64,000 bases of DNA from Lactonifactor sp. BIOML-A5. GTDB taxonomy: Bacteria; Bacillota; Clostridia; Lachnospirales; Lachnospiraceae. Positions within the stretch are counted from its first letter, which is position 1. The number at the start of each line of letters is the position of its first letter. The stretch spans positions 1-64,000 of the forward strand of contig NZ_WKYV01000022.1 of assembly GCF_009677585.1 (NCBI RefSeq), given 5' to 3'. The translations under genes and the position numbers were made by a program. This document shows positions 34,890 through 44,327 of the stretch, piece after piece. The notes under the pieces were generated by a model. The model saw only the letters and a program-made list of their open reading frames with translations. It was not told the origin of the DNA and ran no database searches.

Positions 34890-34938
34890 AAAAGGCAAAA
34901 AAATCCGGTAGTGTATGCCAAAGGCCTACCCTACCGGT
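34890..34938 (-). terminator. Terminator after cation/proton antiporter
   Basis: CCGGTAG (34905-34911) and CTACCGG (34931-34937) pair; on the minus strand a run of seven T follows. It separates the antiporter gene from the feo promoter. Confidence 0.7.
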
Positions 34939-34944
34939 TTCTGT

Positions 34945-36225
34945 CTATTCACGAGTCCCCATATATTGGTTTCCTATATCTTCATCTTCATACACTTTCG
35001 CCAAATCGTTGCTCACATACTCTTCCGGCTCCTGGATCTTTTTCTTACTGTGGGAGAATGCCAGCTTCAGAAGAATAGGAGATATAATAGTTGTAATTAC
35101 TACTACCACTACCACAGGTCCCAAAAGGGAAGCAGACATCAGGCCAACACTGTCTCCCTTAGCAGCCACAATAAGCGCAACCTCTCCTCTTGAAATCATA
35201 CCGGTTCCAATCCTTATGGCATTTTTATTGGAATAGTGGCACATCTTAGCTCCCAGGCCGCAGCCCACTACTTTAGTAAGTACTGCAACAAGAACCAGTA
35301 TCACAGAGAATGCGATCAGCATAGATGACATCTCCGGCAGTTCTACCTGGATACCGATACTTGCAAAAAATACCGGTGAAAGCAGGAGATAAGACAGTGT
35401 ACTGAATCTGCGGGCTATATAATTCGTCTTTGTCGTCTTCGTGATGATGAGTCCCGCAAAGAAAGCGCCTGTAATATCAGCAACGCCGAAGAATTCTTCT
35501 GCCACATAGGCAAAAATAAGGCAGATAACAAATGCAATAATAACAAATCTCTGCAGATCCCTTTTATATCCGGTAACCCATTTTTTAAACAGAATATGTA
35601 TCAGATATCCGCCCAGTCCAACAGCAACAAAAAAACCGGCAATCTTAAACAGGACAACACCTATTTTCACTGACGGATCAGCCATGCTGGTGATCAGTGT
35701 CAGTGCAATGATACCAAGAATATCATCAATAATGGCTGCACCCAAAATAGCATTTCCCGCTTTCGTATTCAGCTTTCCCATCTCTTTGAGGGTCTCCACT
35801 GTAATACTTACAGATGTCGCGGTCAGAATTACGCCGATAAAAATATTCTGGAGCAGAAGACTTGTGTCTGCTGTTGATTCCAGCATACCCGGACGGTTAA
35901 AGTACCAGGCGACCCCAAAACCTCCGGCCAGCGGGACGATTACTCCCATAAGCGCGATGATAAAGGAAGCCTTTCCGCTTTTCTTCAATTCATCGATATC
36001 GGTTTCCAGTCCTGCGCAGAACATCAGCACAATAACCCCGATTTCAGATACCTGATGGATAAATTCAGTCTGCTTTAAAATACCCAGAACTGCCGGTCCC
36101 AGAAGCAAGCCTGCCAGCAGCGCTCCTACTACCTGAGGCATGCGAATCTTACGTGTTAAGAGTCCAAACAGCTTCGTGCTCAGCAAAATTATCGCCAGAT
36201 CCAGCAAAAAATCATATGACTTCAT
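34945..36225 (-). CDS. Cation:proton antiporter, CPA2 family
   Basis: The 426-residue membrane protein has about 12 hydrophobic spans in the order of the Na+/H+ exchanger domain of CPA2 proteins (KefB/NapA group). The region AAIIDDILGIIAL carries the paired aspartates of ion exchange. A hydrophilic C-terminal tail of about 35 residues lacks a full RCK domain. It would exchange Na+ or K+ for protons. It is transcribed alone between its own terminator and the MATE gene. Confidence 0.88.
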   Translation of the reverse strand: MKSYDFLLDLAIILLSTKLFGLLTRKIRMPQVVGALLAGLLLGPAVLGILKQTEFIHQVSEIGVIVLMFCAGLETDIDELKKSGKASFIIALMGVIVPLAGGFGVAWYFNRPGMLESTADTSLLLQNIFIGVILTATSVSITVETLKEMGKLNTKAGNAILGAAIIDDILGIIALTLITSMADPSVKIGVVLFKIAGFFVAVGLGGYLIHILFKKWVTGYKRDLQRFVIIAFVICLIFAYVAEEFFGVADITGAFFAGLIITKTTKTNYIARRFSTLSYLLLSPVFFASIGIQVELPEMSSMLIAFSVILVLVAVLTKVVGCGLGAKMCHYSNKNAIRIGTGMISRGEVALIVAAKGDSVGLMSASLLGPVVVVVVITTIISPILLKLAFSHSKKKIQEPEEYVSNDLAKVYEDEDIGNQYMGTRE

Positions 36226-36406
36226 CTTTCATGTCCCCCTTTTTCTTTAGCCAAGGATAATTATATCATTTGTCGAAAAAAATGAAAGATGTTTTTTATA
36301 TTCTTGCAGTTTTTCTCTATTATTGCTATTTTTTTAAGATTTTTGCATGAATACCTGCACTTTTTAACACGTATTACGTCCTATATTCTTGTGAATATGC
36401 TGCCTT

Positions 36407-37753
36407 TTACCTGGTAACATTTTTCAGCCATTTATAAGTATGGTGCCTTTTTACCGAAAATGGTATCTTGATGATCTCATCGCTCACCAGGAAGATATAA
36501 ACCCAGGGCATGGGCATCTTAAGCACAAAGGCTGCGATCATGCCCAGGCCGATGGAGCATATCCACATTATTCCCACATCCAGCACCAGGCCGAACTTAG
36601 TATCTCCCCCTGCCCTGCAGATTCCTACAACCATAGTGGAATTATACGCCTGTCCCACGACATAATAAGACATAAAAATCATCATAATCTTCAGATACCC
36701 CTTTGCCTGGTCTGTAAGATTCAGCAGAGCACATGCAACCGGAGAGATCATAAGAATCACCACGCCGCCGCAGATCCCCAGAATAATAGATATTTTCAGG
36801 AATCTTCTGGCATACTCCTTGGCCAGCTCCTCTTTCTTCTCTCCTATGGATTTTCCTACCATAATGGAGGCAGCGCTGGCAATCCCAAAGCTGACAACCA
36901 TAGACAGCTGCCGGCTTACCTGAGCTACTGAATGGGCGGCCACTGCGGCACTTCCCAGGTGTCCGACTATAGCCGTTATCACTGCCATACCGCTGCCCCA
37001 TGCCACCTCATTGAGCAAAACCGGAAATGCATAGACTCTAAAGTCCCTTCCCAGCAGTTTGTCCCGCACAAAAAGATCCTTCACCCGGATCCTTACGGTG
37101 TCGTTTATCTTCACCGCGTAAAAAACGACAATTATAACCTCCGTGGCTCTTGCGCATACAGTCCCCAATGCCGCTCCGGCGGCACCCATAGCAGGCAGGC
37201 CCAAAAGTCCAAAGATAAACACAGCATTAAGGATAATATTTACCACCAGTGAGATGCTGTACACAACAGTTGCAATGACTACTCTCTCCACACTTCTCAC
37301 AATGTTCAGATATACCATTGTAAATGCCGACATTAGGTAAGACAGAGATACAATTTTCAGGTAGCGTACGCCTTCCTCAATAATCACAGCCTCATTGGTA
37401 AAAAGTCTCATAATAGGAACCGGGGCAATCCAAACAGCGGCCGTCACTACAAAAGCAGCAAGAAGCCCAATACGAAATGACATTCCCATTACCTTCTCAA
37501 TGGTTCGGGTGTCCTGCTTTCCCCAGTATTGGGCAGTCAGCACACTGGCACCGGAAGTAAGCCCAAAAAGAGCCAGATTCAGGATAAAGAACACCTGATT
37601 TGCCAGGGACGCGGCAGACAGAGCAATCTCCCCCACCTTTCCCAGCATAATAACGTCAGCTGAGCTGACCCCCACATTAATCAGATTCTGGAGTGCCATA
37701 GGCAGCACCAGCCCCGCCACTGTACGGTAAAATTGTTTGTTATTAATCTGCAT
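36407..37753 (-). CDS. MATE-family efflux transporter
   Basis: The 448-residue product has 12 membrane spans in two homologous halves. It starts RTVAGLVLPMALQNLINVGV, and a motif near residue 45 (DVIMLGKVGEIALSAASLANQ) is typical of the MATE/DinF family. It exports drugs or metabolites in exchange for Na+ or H+. The start at 37753 is chosen from GGGAG six bases upstream; longer in-frame options lack a site. A terminator lies between it and gatB. Confidence 0.88.
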   Translation of the reverse strand: MQINNKQFYRTVAGLVLPMALQNLINVGVSSADVIMLGKVGEIALSAASLANQVFFILNLALFGLTSGASVLTAQYWGKQDTRTIEKVMGMSFRIGLLAAFVVTAAVWIAPVPIMRLFTNEAVIIEEGVRYLKIVSLSYLMSAFTMVYLNIVRSVERVVIATVVYSISLVVNIILNAVFIFGLLGLPAMGAAGAALGTVCARATEVIIVVFYAVKINDTVRIRVKDLFVRDKLLGRDFRVYAFPVLLNEVAWGSGMAVITAIVGHLGSAAVAAHSVAQVSRQLSMVVSFGIASAASIMVGKSIGEKKEELAKEYARRFLKISIILGICGGVVILMISPVACALLNLTDQAKGYLKIMMIFMSYYVVGQAYNSTMVVGICRAGGDTKFGLVLDVGIMWICSIGLGMIAAFVLKMPMPWVYIFLVSDEIIKIPFSVKRHHTYKWLKNVTR

Positions 37754-37824
37754 ATTCATCTCCCTGTATGTATTTCTTCCTATATAAATAGGCTTCCTAT
37801 TTTTTCTCTTTCTACTGCCGGGGC

Positions 37825-37867
37825 AGAAAAATAGAACCTGCAAACCGAAAAGAGATTCACAGGTTCT
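37825..37867 (-). terminator. Terminator of the aspS-gatCAB operon
   Basis: AGAACCTG (37833-37840) and CAGGTTCT (37860-37867) pair, with ATTTTTCT following on the minus strand. Confidence 0.7.
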
Positions 37868-37914
37868 CTTAACAGGAATTACAGCCTCTTTGCCTATTAT
37901 AGCATACTTAACAG

Positions 37915-39348
37915 CTACTGCAATAATTCCTTTAATATTTTATTTACTGACGAAGGATTTGCCTTTCCCCTCATAGCCTTCATAGTCTGGCCCACCAGAA
38001 AACCAATGGCCTTCTCTTTTCCGCTCCTATAGTCTGACACGGACTGAGGATTGTCCGCGATAACTCCGGCAATAGTTTCTCTTAAAGCATCCTCATCGTT
38101 AACGGTCTTCAGTCCCCTTTCTTCCACATAGGCTTCAGGGTCAATATCCTGGGCAAACACTGCTTCAAAGACTTCTTTTGCCACAGTACTGTTAATCGTC
38201 CCAGCCTCTGCTAGAAGCACCAGCTTTGCCAGATTCTCAGGGGAAAACCGGATGTCTTCCGGCTCCATATCCTTTTCCTTTAAAAGCCTCAGGGTTTCCA
38301 CCATCAGCCAGTTAGAAACCTTTTTCGGTTTGCCGCACACTGCGGTGGCAGCCTCAAAGATATCGGCCAGTTTTTTGGACGCCGTAATAATCTCAGCATC
38401 ATACTGGGGAATATCAAATTCTTTTCTGTAACGCAGCAGCTTCTCCGTGCGAAGTTCAGGCTGTCTCTCTTTCACCTTTTGTATCCATTCATCGCTTATC
38501 ACTACAGGGACCAGATCCGGATCCGGAAAATACCTGTAATCCTGGGCATCTTCTTTAGAGCGCATGGCATAGGAGTATTCCTTATTGTCATCCCAGCGTC
38601 TGGTCTCCTGGACTACCGCTTTCCCTTCCTCCAGCAATTCAATCTGGCGTGCACGTTCACCTTCAATCGCCCTTCCAATGGCTTTAAAGGAGTTCAGATT
38701 CTTCATCTCTGTTCTGGTTCCCAATTGTCCGCTGCCTGCTTCCCTCACAGAGAGGTTAACGTCCGCCCTCATGGACCCCTCCTGAAGTTTACAGTCGGAT
38801 GCTCCCAGATACTGGATAATCAGTCTCAGCTTATCCAGATATGCCGTTACCTCCTCGGCACTTCTCATATCAGGCTCTGAGACAATCTCAATAAGAGGTA
38901 CCCCGCTTCTGTTATAATCTACCAGAGAGCAGTCCTCCCACTCATCGTGGATCAGTTTTCCCGCATCCTCTTCCATATGAATTTCGTGAATCCCTATAAC
39001 CTTTTTCCCTGCAGATGTCTCTATCTCGATTCCTCCGTCATGGCAGATAGGGAGATACAGCTGAGAGATCTGATAATTTTGCGGGTTGTCTGGATAGAAA
39101 TAATTCTTTCGGTCAAATTTACAGTACTGGTTAATCTTGCAGTTTGTGGCAAGCCCCACTGCCAGGGCGTACTCCACAACCTGCTTATTCAATACCGGGA
39201 GGGAGCCCGGCATGCCCGTGCAGACGGGGCAGGTATGAGTGTTGGGGGCACCCCCGAATTCTGTGGAACAAGCGCAGAATATCTTAGTCTTCGTCGCCAG
39301 CTCTACATGGACTTCCAATCCTATAACAGTTTCATACTGCCTGCTCAT
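37915..39348 (-). CDS. gatB: Asp-tRNA(Asn)/Glu-tRNA(Gln) amidotransferase subunit B
   Basis: The 477-residue product has the GatB cradle domain start (YETVIGLEVHVELATKTKIFC), the conserved DRKNYFYPDNPQNYQISQ, a helical middle and the C-terminal YqeY-like tail. It binds the mischarged tRNA and phosphorylates the Asp/Glu side chain before amidation. The start overlaps gatA by four bases. It is the last gene of the T-box operon. Confidence 0.97.
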   Translation of the reverse strand: MSRQYETVIGLEVHVELATKTKIFCACSTEFGGAPNTHTCPVCTGMPGSLPVLNKQVVEYALAVGLATNCKINQYCKFDRKNYFYPDNPQNYQISQLYLPICHDGGIEIETSAGKKVIGIHEIHMEEDAGKLIHDEWEDCSLVDYNRSGVPLIEIVSEPDMRSAEEVTAYLDKLRLIIQYLGASDCKLQEGSMRADVNLSVREAGSGQLGTRTEMKNLNSFKAIGRAIEGERARQIELLEEGKAVVQETRRWDDNKEYSYAMRSKEDAQDYRYFPDPDLVPVVISDEWIQKVKERQPELRTEKLLRYRKEFDIPQYDAEIITASKKLADIFEAATAVCGKPKKVSNWLMVETLRLLKEKDMEPEDIRFSPENLAKLVLLAEAGTINSTVAKEVFEAVFAQDIDPEAYVEERGLKTVNDEDALRETIAGVIADNPQSVSDYRSGKEKAIGFLVGQTMKAMRGKANPSSVNKILKELLQ

Positions 39349-40826
39349 GCTTTCTCTCCTCCTTTCACTCTCTCCAGATTAGGCTCCTCGTATGACCTGG
39401 TCTGCTCAAAGGCATAGGCTGCTCTAATGATTTTCTTCTCCTGAAAACAGTCGCCTATCAGCTGCAGTCCAATGGGCAGTCCTTTGGAATCTGTTCCGCA
39501 GGGAACGCTCATTCCGGGTAAACCCGCCAGATTGACAGAGATCGTATAAATATCCCCCAGATACATTTTCAGCGGATCTTCCAGAGATTCCCCCAGTTTT
39601 GGGGCGGTTGTGGGAGCTACCGGTCCTAAAATCAAATCATATTTCTGAAATGCTTTGTCAAATGCCTGTTTGATGAGAGCCTTTGTCCGCAGAGCCTTCA
39701 GATAATAGGCATCATAGTAACCGGAGCTCAGTACAAAGGAACCCAGCATAATTCTACGTTTTACTTCCGGTCCAAAACCTTCGGACCGGCTCTTTTTGTA
39801 CATACTGTGGAGGCCGTCATACTCCTTTGTCCGGTATCCGTATTTGACCCCGTCGAATCGGGAAAGATTGGAGCTGGCTTCTGCAGATGCGATAACATAA
39901 TATGCAGGAATTGCATATTCAACCAGACTCAACTCAAATTCCTCCACGCTGGCCCCTTTCTCCTCCAGGACTTTTGCCGCACGAAGGACAGCAGATTTGA
40001 CCTCGGGCTCCAGCCCTTCTCCCAGATAATCCCTGGGAATTCCTATTTTCATGCCTTTTACGTCGTCCACCAGAGCGGCTGTAAAATCATAGGACTCCCG
40101 CTGAACAGATGTGCTGTCTTTTTTATCATAAGAAGCAATTGTTTCTAATATAGCCGCGCAGTCTGCCACATCTCTGGCTACCGGCCCTATCTGGTCCAGA
40201 GACGAACCATATGCAATCAGTCCATATCGGGATACAGTTCCGTAGGTGGGTTTGATACCAGTCACGCCGCAGAAGGAACTGGGCTGGCGGATAGAACCGC
40301 CGGTGTCGGATCCAAGGGCATAAAAACATTCCCCCGCCGCCACTGCCGCACAGGATCCGCCTGAGGAGCCCCCGGGCACATGGTCAGTGTTCCAGGGATT
40401 CCTGGTTATGCCGTATGCTGAAGTCTCTGTTGTACTTCCCATGGCAAACTCATCCATATTTGTCTTCCCCAATATCACAGCTCCCTGCCGCTCCAGGTTC
40501 CGGACAGCTTCCGCTGTGTAGGTGGGTACAAAGTTTCCCAGGATGTTGGAGCTGCAGGTTGTAAGCATCCCCTCTGTGCATAGGTTATCTTTCAGCGCTG
40601 CAGGCACTCCGGCCAGGGGACCGGTCAACGTCCCTTCGTCTATTCTCTTTTGTATATGCTCGGCCTGCTCCAGTGCCTTTTTTCCATCCGTTGTAACATA
40701 GCAGTGCAGAGCGCTGTCCAATTTTCCTATCTGTTCCAGAGACGCCTCCACTGCCTCTCTCACACTGATTTCCTTCTCTTTTATCTTTTGGCCAAGCTGG
40801 ACTGCCGTTAATGATAAGATACTCAT
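39345..40826 (-). CDS. gatA: Asp-tRNA(Asn)/Glu-tRNA(Gln) amidotransferase subunit A
   Basis: The 493-residue amidase has the Ser-cisSer-Lys triad: Lys in ALKDNLC (about 80), cis-Ser and nucleophile Ser in the GSSGGSCAAVAAGE and GSDTGGSIRQP motifs (about 154-180). It releases ammonia from glutamine, which passes to GatB. Its start is 12 bases after gatC. Confidence 0.97.
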   Translation of the reverse strand: MSILSLTAVQLGQKIKEKEISVREAVEASLEQIGKLDSALHCYVTTDGKKALEQAEHIQKRIDEGTLTGPLAGVPAALKDNLCTEGMLTTCSSNILGNFVPTYTAEAVRNLERQGAVILGKTNMDEFAMGSTTETSAYGITRNPWNTDHVPGGSSGGSCAAVAAGECFYALGSDTGGSIRQPSSFCGVTGIKPTYGTVSRYGLIAYGSSLDQIGPVARDVADCAAILETIASYDKKDSTSVQRESYDFTAALVDDVKGMKIGIPRDYLGEGLEPEVKSAVLRAAKVLEEKGASVEEFELSLVEYAIPAYYVIASAEASSNLSRFDGVKYGYRTKEYDGLHSMYKKSRSEGFGPEVKRRIMLGSFVLSSGYYDAYYLKALRTKALIKQAFDKAFQKYDLILGPVAPTTAPKLGESLEDPLKMYLGDIYTISVNLAGLPGMSVPCGTDSKGLPIGLQLIGDCFQEKKIIRAAYAFEQTRSYEEPNLERVKGGEKA

Positions 40827-40838
40827 GATGTTTTCCTC

Positions 40839-41132
40839 CTACTCTACCGTCTTAGGCACCTGAAAGGCTCCGTCCTTCTTTTCAGGTGCATTGGCCAGTA
40901 TATTCTGTCTGTCATCCCCATTGGTTACAATATCCTCGCGGAAAACGTTATGGATGGGAAAGATGTGGGACATTGGCTCTACACCCTCAGTATTCAGTTC
41001 ATTCAGCTTATCAATATAATCCAGCATTCTTCCCATGTCACTTTTGGCCTGCTCCTTTTCCTCCTGGCTTAATTCCAGCTTCGCCAGTATTCCAACATAC
41101 TCAATTGTCTCATCACTGATTCTCTCAGACAT
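40839..41132 (-). CDS. gatC: Asp-tRNA(Asn)/Glu-tRNA(Gln) amidotransferase subunit C
   Basis: The 97-residue product reads [20 protein letters not shown] and later [12 protein letters not shown], the GatC pattern. It wraps around the GatA-GatB interface. It follows the zinc-ribbon protein gene by 30 bases, so the whole set is one transcript from the T-box leader. Confidence 0.95.
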   Translation of the reverse strand: MSERISDETIEYVGILAKLELSQEEKEQAKSDMGRMLDYIDKLNELNTEGVEPMSHIFPIHNVFREDIVTNGDDRQNILANAPEKKDGAFQVPKTVE

Positions 41133-41162
41133 ACAATTTCTCCTTACTCTTCTGTCAGTCAG

Positions 41163-42260
41163 TTACCATAAACCATAGTATACCTTATAATCCAATGAGG
41201 TACGTCTCTCACTGGGTACCATTTTAATCTCAAATCCTTCTGCGGATACCTTTGTTCCCTCCGGAAGATATAAATGCCTGACCTCTTGGCTGTATCCGGG
41301 ATACTCTTCGGTGCGCTGGGAATCCAGCAGAAAGCTAATTGTGTATGGGGATTCACCCCCGCCCGGCAGTTCTATCTCTAACAGCCCAAAATCATCTGGG
41401 GCACTTACATCGTAGGTTCCCGGGGGAAAGTCTGTTCCAGCCGTATTATATCCCTCCAGCGTCAGCTCATCGGTGAGAGGATTCGGCTCAGCCTCCTCCA
41501 TTGAGGATGTCTGGCCGTTTTCTGTCTCCAGAGTAAACACAGCCCCGCCGCTAATTTGAAGTACTGCACCCTGAAACATTTTCAAATCTGTGATTTCCTC
41601 AGGGTCATTTTCCTGAAAGCTTTCATATTGATAAACATTGTGCGCACTGTCCACAATATTAATATAACCAGTGCCGTCTTTTCGGGTGCATTTATAGATT
41701 CCCTCCGGGAGATCTATGCCAATCTGATAATATCCGGCCGACAGCTCTGCCTGAAAATACTCCCCTTCCTCCGGTATACTCTCATCCACATACTGATAGG
41801 GATCATAGCTGTCCTGAAAATCCTGTAAGTTTTCTATAGAAGACAGGGTCTCCTCCACCCTCTTCTCCTGGTAGGCATCATATACAGATTTTCCGATATT
41901 AGGCAGAATTCCTATGACTGCAATAATTATAACTGCCCATAGTCCAGTCTTTTTGGCTGCTGGCTTTTTCCCGCTGCTGTGATAGTATTTCCCATAATTT
42001 TTCGGCCTCTCCCCTGCACTCCAGGCAGTTGAGTTTCCAGTTTTTTTTCTCTCACTGTCCGCGGCTTTCTTTACTTTCTCTTTCTTTTCTGACTCCTCTT
42101 TTTCATGAACATGTACATGGGTAAGTGGTTCCCTGTCACATTCCCCGCTGTTTAACCGGTAACTGTCGTCCGATTTCCTGTTGTCCATTCCACACTCTGT
42201 GCAGATGCCGTTTCTCACTCTGCCACCGCACAGAAAACAAGTTCCAATGTTTTTACTCAT
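41163..42260 (-). CDS. Zinc-ribbon, single-pass membrane protein of unknown function
   Basis: The 365-residue product has an N-terminal zinc ribbon (CFLCGGRVRNGICTECG, residues 8-24), a charged linker, one membrane helix (WAVIIIAVIGILPNIGKSV, about 108-126) and an outer region with two related beta units (QIGIDLPEGIYKC near 180 and TAGTDFPPGTYDV near 275). Such zinc-ribbon membrane proteins are common in Clostridia and unassigned. It lies inside the aspS-gatCAB operon, so T-box control reaches it; whether it takes part in tRNA charging is unknown. Confidence 0.65.
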   Translation of the reverse strand: MSKNIGTCFLCGGRVRNGICTECGMDNRKSDDSYRLNSGECDREPLTHVHVHEKEESEKKEKVKKAADSERKKTGNSTAWSAGERPKNYGKYYHSSGKKPAAKKTGLWAVIIIAVIGILPNIGKSVYDAYQEKRVEETLSSIENLQDFQDSYDPYQYVDESIPEEGEYFQAELSAGYYQIGIDLPEGIYKCTRKDGTGYINIVDSAHNVYQYESFQENDPEEITDLKMFQGAVLQISGGAVFTLETENGQTSSMEEAEPNPLTDELTLEGYNTAGTDFPPGTYDVSAPDDFGLLEIELPGGGESPYTISFLLDSQRTEEYPGYSQEVRHLYLPEGTKVSAEGFEIKMVPSERRTSLDYKVYYGLW

Positions 42261-42314
42261 AAGCGCTTCCTATCTGCCTCCCCGGCTCTTTTTGGGGCGG
42301 CAGCTCCGCCCCTG

Positions 42315-43646
42315 TTACGGTTCCAATCTTGACAAATCTCTCGGAAAAAGTGTAGTTTCACGCACATTGTCTTCTCCGATGATCTTCATCGTAAGGCGCT
42401 CCAGTCCGATTCCCAGCCCACCGTGGGGCGGCATACCGTGTTTAAAGGTATCCAGATACTGCTCCAGCCCTTCCTCCGTCATTCCCCTGGCAGCTAACTT
42501 TTCAGTGAGCATCCGGTAGTCATGGATTCTCTGCCCTCCGGTGGTAATCTCAAGCCCTCTGAACAAAAGGTCAAAGCTCAGAGTAAATCTCCTGTCCTCC
42601 GGATCATCCATGGCATAAAAAGGTCTTTTCTTTGAAGGATAATGGGTCACAAACACAAAATCTGCGTCATATTCCTCTTTAAAATACTGGCTGATCAGTA
42701 CCTCTTCCTCAGGCTCCAAATCAAATGGATTGCGGATCTTACGACCGTATTTTTCTGCTGCCAGCTCTTTTGCTTTGTCAAAGCGGACTGCCGGAATCTC
42801 ATCCACCTTCGGGAGCATGATATCCAATATCTGAAGCTCTCTGGAGTACTCTTTTTTCAAAAGCTCCATGGTATACTGGAGAAATCCTATCTCCATAGCC
42901 ATGACGTCCTCAAATCCCTGGATAAACCCAAATTCCAGATCCAGGCTCGTATACTCATTCAGATGACGTTTTGTATTATGCTTCTCTGCCCGAAATACCG
43001 GCCCGGTTTCAAAAACCCTGTCAAAAACACCTACCATCATCTGTTTATACAGCTGAGGGCTCTGTTCCAGCACTGCAGGACGATGGAAATAATCCAGCTT
43101 AAAGATATTGGCTCCTCCCTCTGCTCCCTTTGCACCTATCTTGGGTGTATGAATCTCAGTAAAGCCCTGCTGATACAGGAAATCGCGGAACCCTCTGACC
43201 ACACCTTCCTGTATCTTAAACTTTGCCCGTTCTCTGATATTGCGCAGGGCAATGGGACGGTAATTTAATTTTGCTTCCAGGGATGTGTTCATCTTCCATT
43301 TAGATATAGCCAGCGGCATTGTCTCAGCAGGCTCGCTTAAGATTTTCAGGCCCCTGGCCTCTATCTCAATGCCGTTTGGAGCTTTCCCTGACTTTTTCAG
43401 AACTCCGCATATCTCTACAGCCGCCCCCTCTTTAACTTCTTTGATATCAAATTCCGAGGTCTCCTGCTCATAAATACATTGTACCAGACCTTCCCGTTTT
43501 CTCAAAATAATAAATGCAACATTTCCCATATTCCGGATGGTGTGTACATTGCCATTCACTTTTACCTGATTACCTTCCATTCCCTCCTGAAGTAACTGGC
43601 AAATTTCTAATGTTTCCGGCTCTTTGACACCTTTTAAAAATTCCAT
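42315..43646 (-). CDS. aspS: Aspartyl-tRNA synthetase, archaeal/non-discriminating type
   Basis: The 443-residue product lacks the bacterial GAD insertion. It has a short N-terminal OB fold (about 20-110), then the class II core: motif 2 region PVFRAEKHNTKRHLNEYTSL and motif 3 GGLGIGLERLTMKII near the C-terminus. This is the AspRS2/archaeal genre, often non-discriminating and able to charge both tRNA-Asp and tRNA-Asn. Co-transcription with GatCAB supports that use here. The start at 43646 follows AAAGGAGAG. Discrimination cannot be read from sequence with certainty. Confidence 0.88.
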   Translation of the reverse strand: MEFLKGVKEPETLEICQLLQEGMEGNQVKVNGNVHTIRNMGNVAFIILRKREGLVQCIYEQETSEFDIKEVKEGAAVEICGVLKKSGKAPNGIEIEARGLKILSEPAETMPLAISKWKMNTSLEAKLNYRPIALRNIRERAKFKIQEGVVRGFRDFLYQQGFTEIHTPKIGAKGAEGGANIFKLDYFHRPAVLEQSPQLYKQMMVGVFDRVFETGPVFRAEKHNTKRHLNEYTSLDLEFGFIQGFEDVMAMEIGFLQYTMELLKKEYSRELQILDIMLPKVDEIPAVRFDKAKELAAEKYGRKIRNPFDLEPEEEVLISQYFKEEYDADFVFVTHYPSKKRPFYAMDDPEDRRFTLSFDLLFRGLEITTGGQRIHDYRMLTEKLAARGMTEEGLEQYLDTFKHGMPPHGGLGIGLERLTMKIIGEDNVRETTLFPRDLSRLEP

Positions 43647-43869
43647 AGTTTTCTCTCCTTTACATTTCATCCTGAATCCGGGAAGATGTGCACGTTCTTC
43701 ACCGTATGACTCTTGTTTCCATGGCTGCCACCTAATAATTTTGAAAAAGAACAAAGTATGGGTATATATGGAAGATTGCGCGAAAGCGCAATCTCCGCCT
43801 GCGGTGGGCTGTCGCAGTGTGATCCCCCGGAGGGTTTTTTGTTACATAGGGAATGAAGTTTCCTATATA
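43647..43869 (-). other. Long leader between T-box terminator and aspS
   Basis: About 220 bases carry no convincing gene. They hold two hairpins: AGATTGCGC-GAAA-GCGCAATCT (43773-43794 region) and a GTTACATAGG / CCTATATAAC pair (about 43842-43870). Neither is followed by a clean T run on the minus strand. This may be a second structured leader element or a small inserted repeat. Confidence 0.5.
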
Positions 43870-44142
43870 ACAAAAAAATCCCGGAATATCCTTAGATATT
43901 CCGGGACGGGATCTCTTTGCTCCCGCGGTACCACCCGCGTTACAGGAGAGCTGCTATTGCTGTGCTCCTGTCACTCTGCACTTAACGCGTGCCACGTACC
44001 GACCTACTACTGTTTCAACCGGTCTGCTCCAGAGTGTTCCCTATTGTCTCCTTCCCTCCATCAGCGCTCTCAGTCGGTGACGCCGAATTCCTGTCAAGTT
44101 TCAGAGAACAGAGTCTCTTTCTTTGCATTTTCAAAATTTATG
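43870..44142 (-). promoter_or_regulatory. T-box riboswitch leader of aspS-gatCAB operon
   Basis: On the minus strand the conserved T-box core reads GCGGGTGGTACCGCGGGAGC (about 43921-43942). It is followed by a terminator stem CCCGGAATAT / ATATTCCGGG (43880-43905) and a TTTTTTT run. Uncharged tRNA would pair with the core and favour the antiterminator. The Stem I region (about 44010-44130) is present, but I could not fix the specifier codon; an AAC in GGGAACACT is only a candidate. Confidence 0.9.
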
Positions 44143-44148
44143 ATATTG

Positions 44149-44177
44149 ATAGTAGCACACTTAAAAGTACATTGCAA
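44149..44177 (-). promoter_or_regulatory. Promoter of the T-box leader
   Basis: TTGCAA, a 17-base spacer and TACTAT on the minus strand place transcription start near 44142, just before the T-box structure. Confidence 0.65.
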
Positions 44178-44327
44178 GGTGTTTTTTAGATTTTTATCTA
44201 ATTTTTTTCCTTTGATAGACGAAGGAGCCAGTACATGGTAGAATACGGACATAAACTAAAGTCCGAAGACAAGTAACTGTAATCGAGATATCAGCCTTTC
44301 AACCATAGGCAAAAGGAGGTCTGTCCT

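Noticed and set aside
37833..37915. Possible riboswitch between gatB and the MATE gene
   Set aside because: Only a simple terminator hairpin with T run is visible; no guanidine, PreQ1 or other aptamer landmark was found.
44010..44130. Reading the T-box specifier as AAC (Asn) from GGGAACACT
   Set aside because: Stem I could not be folded with confidence by hand, so the specifier is left open.
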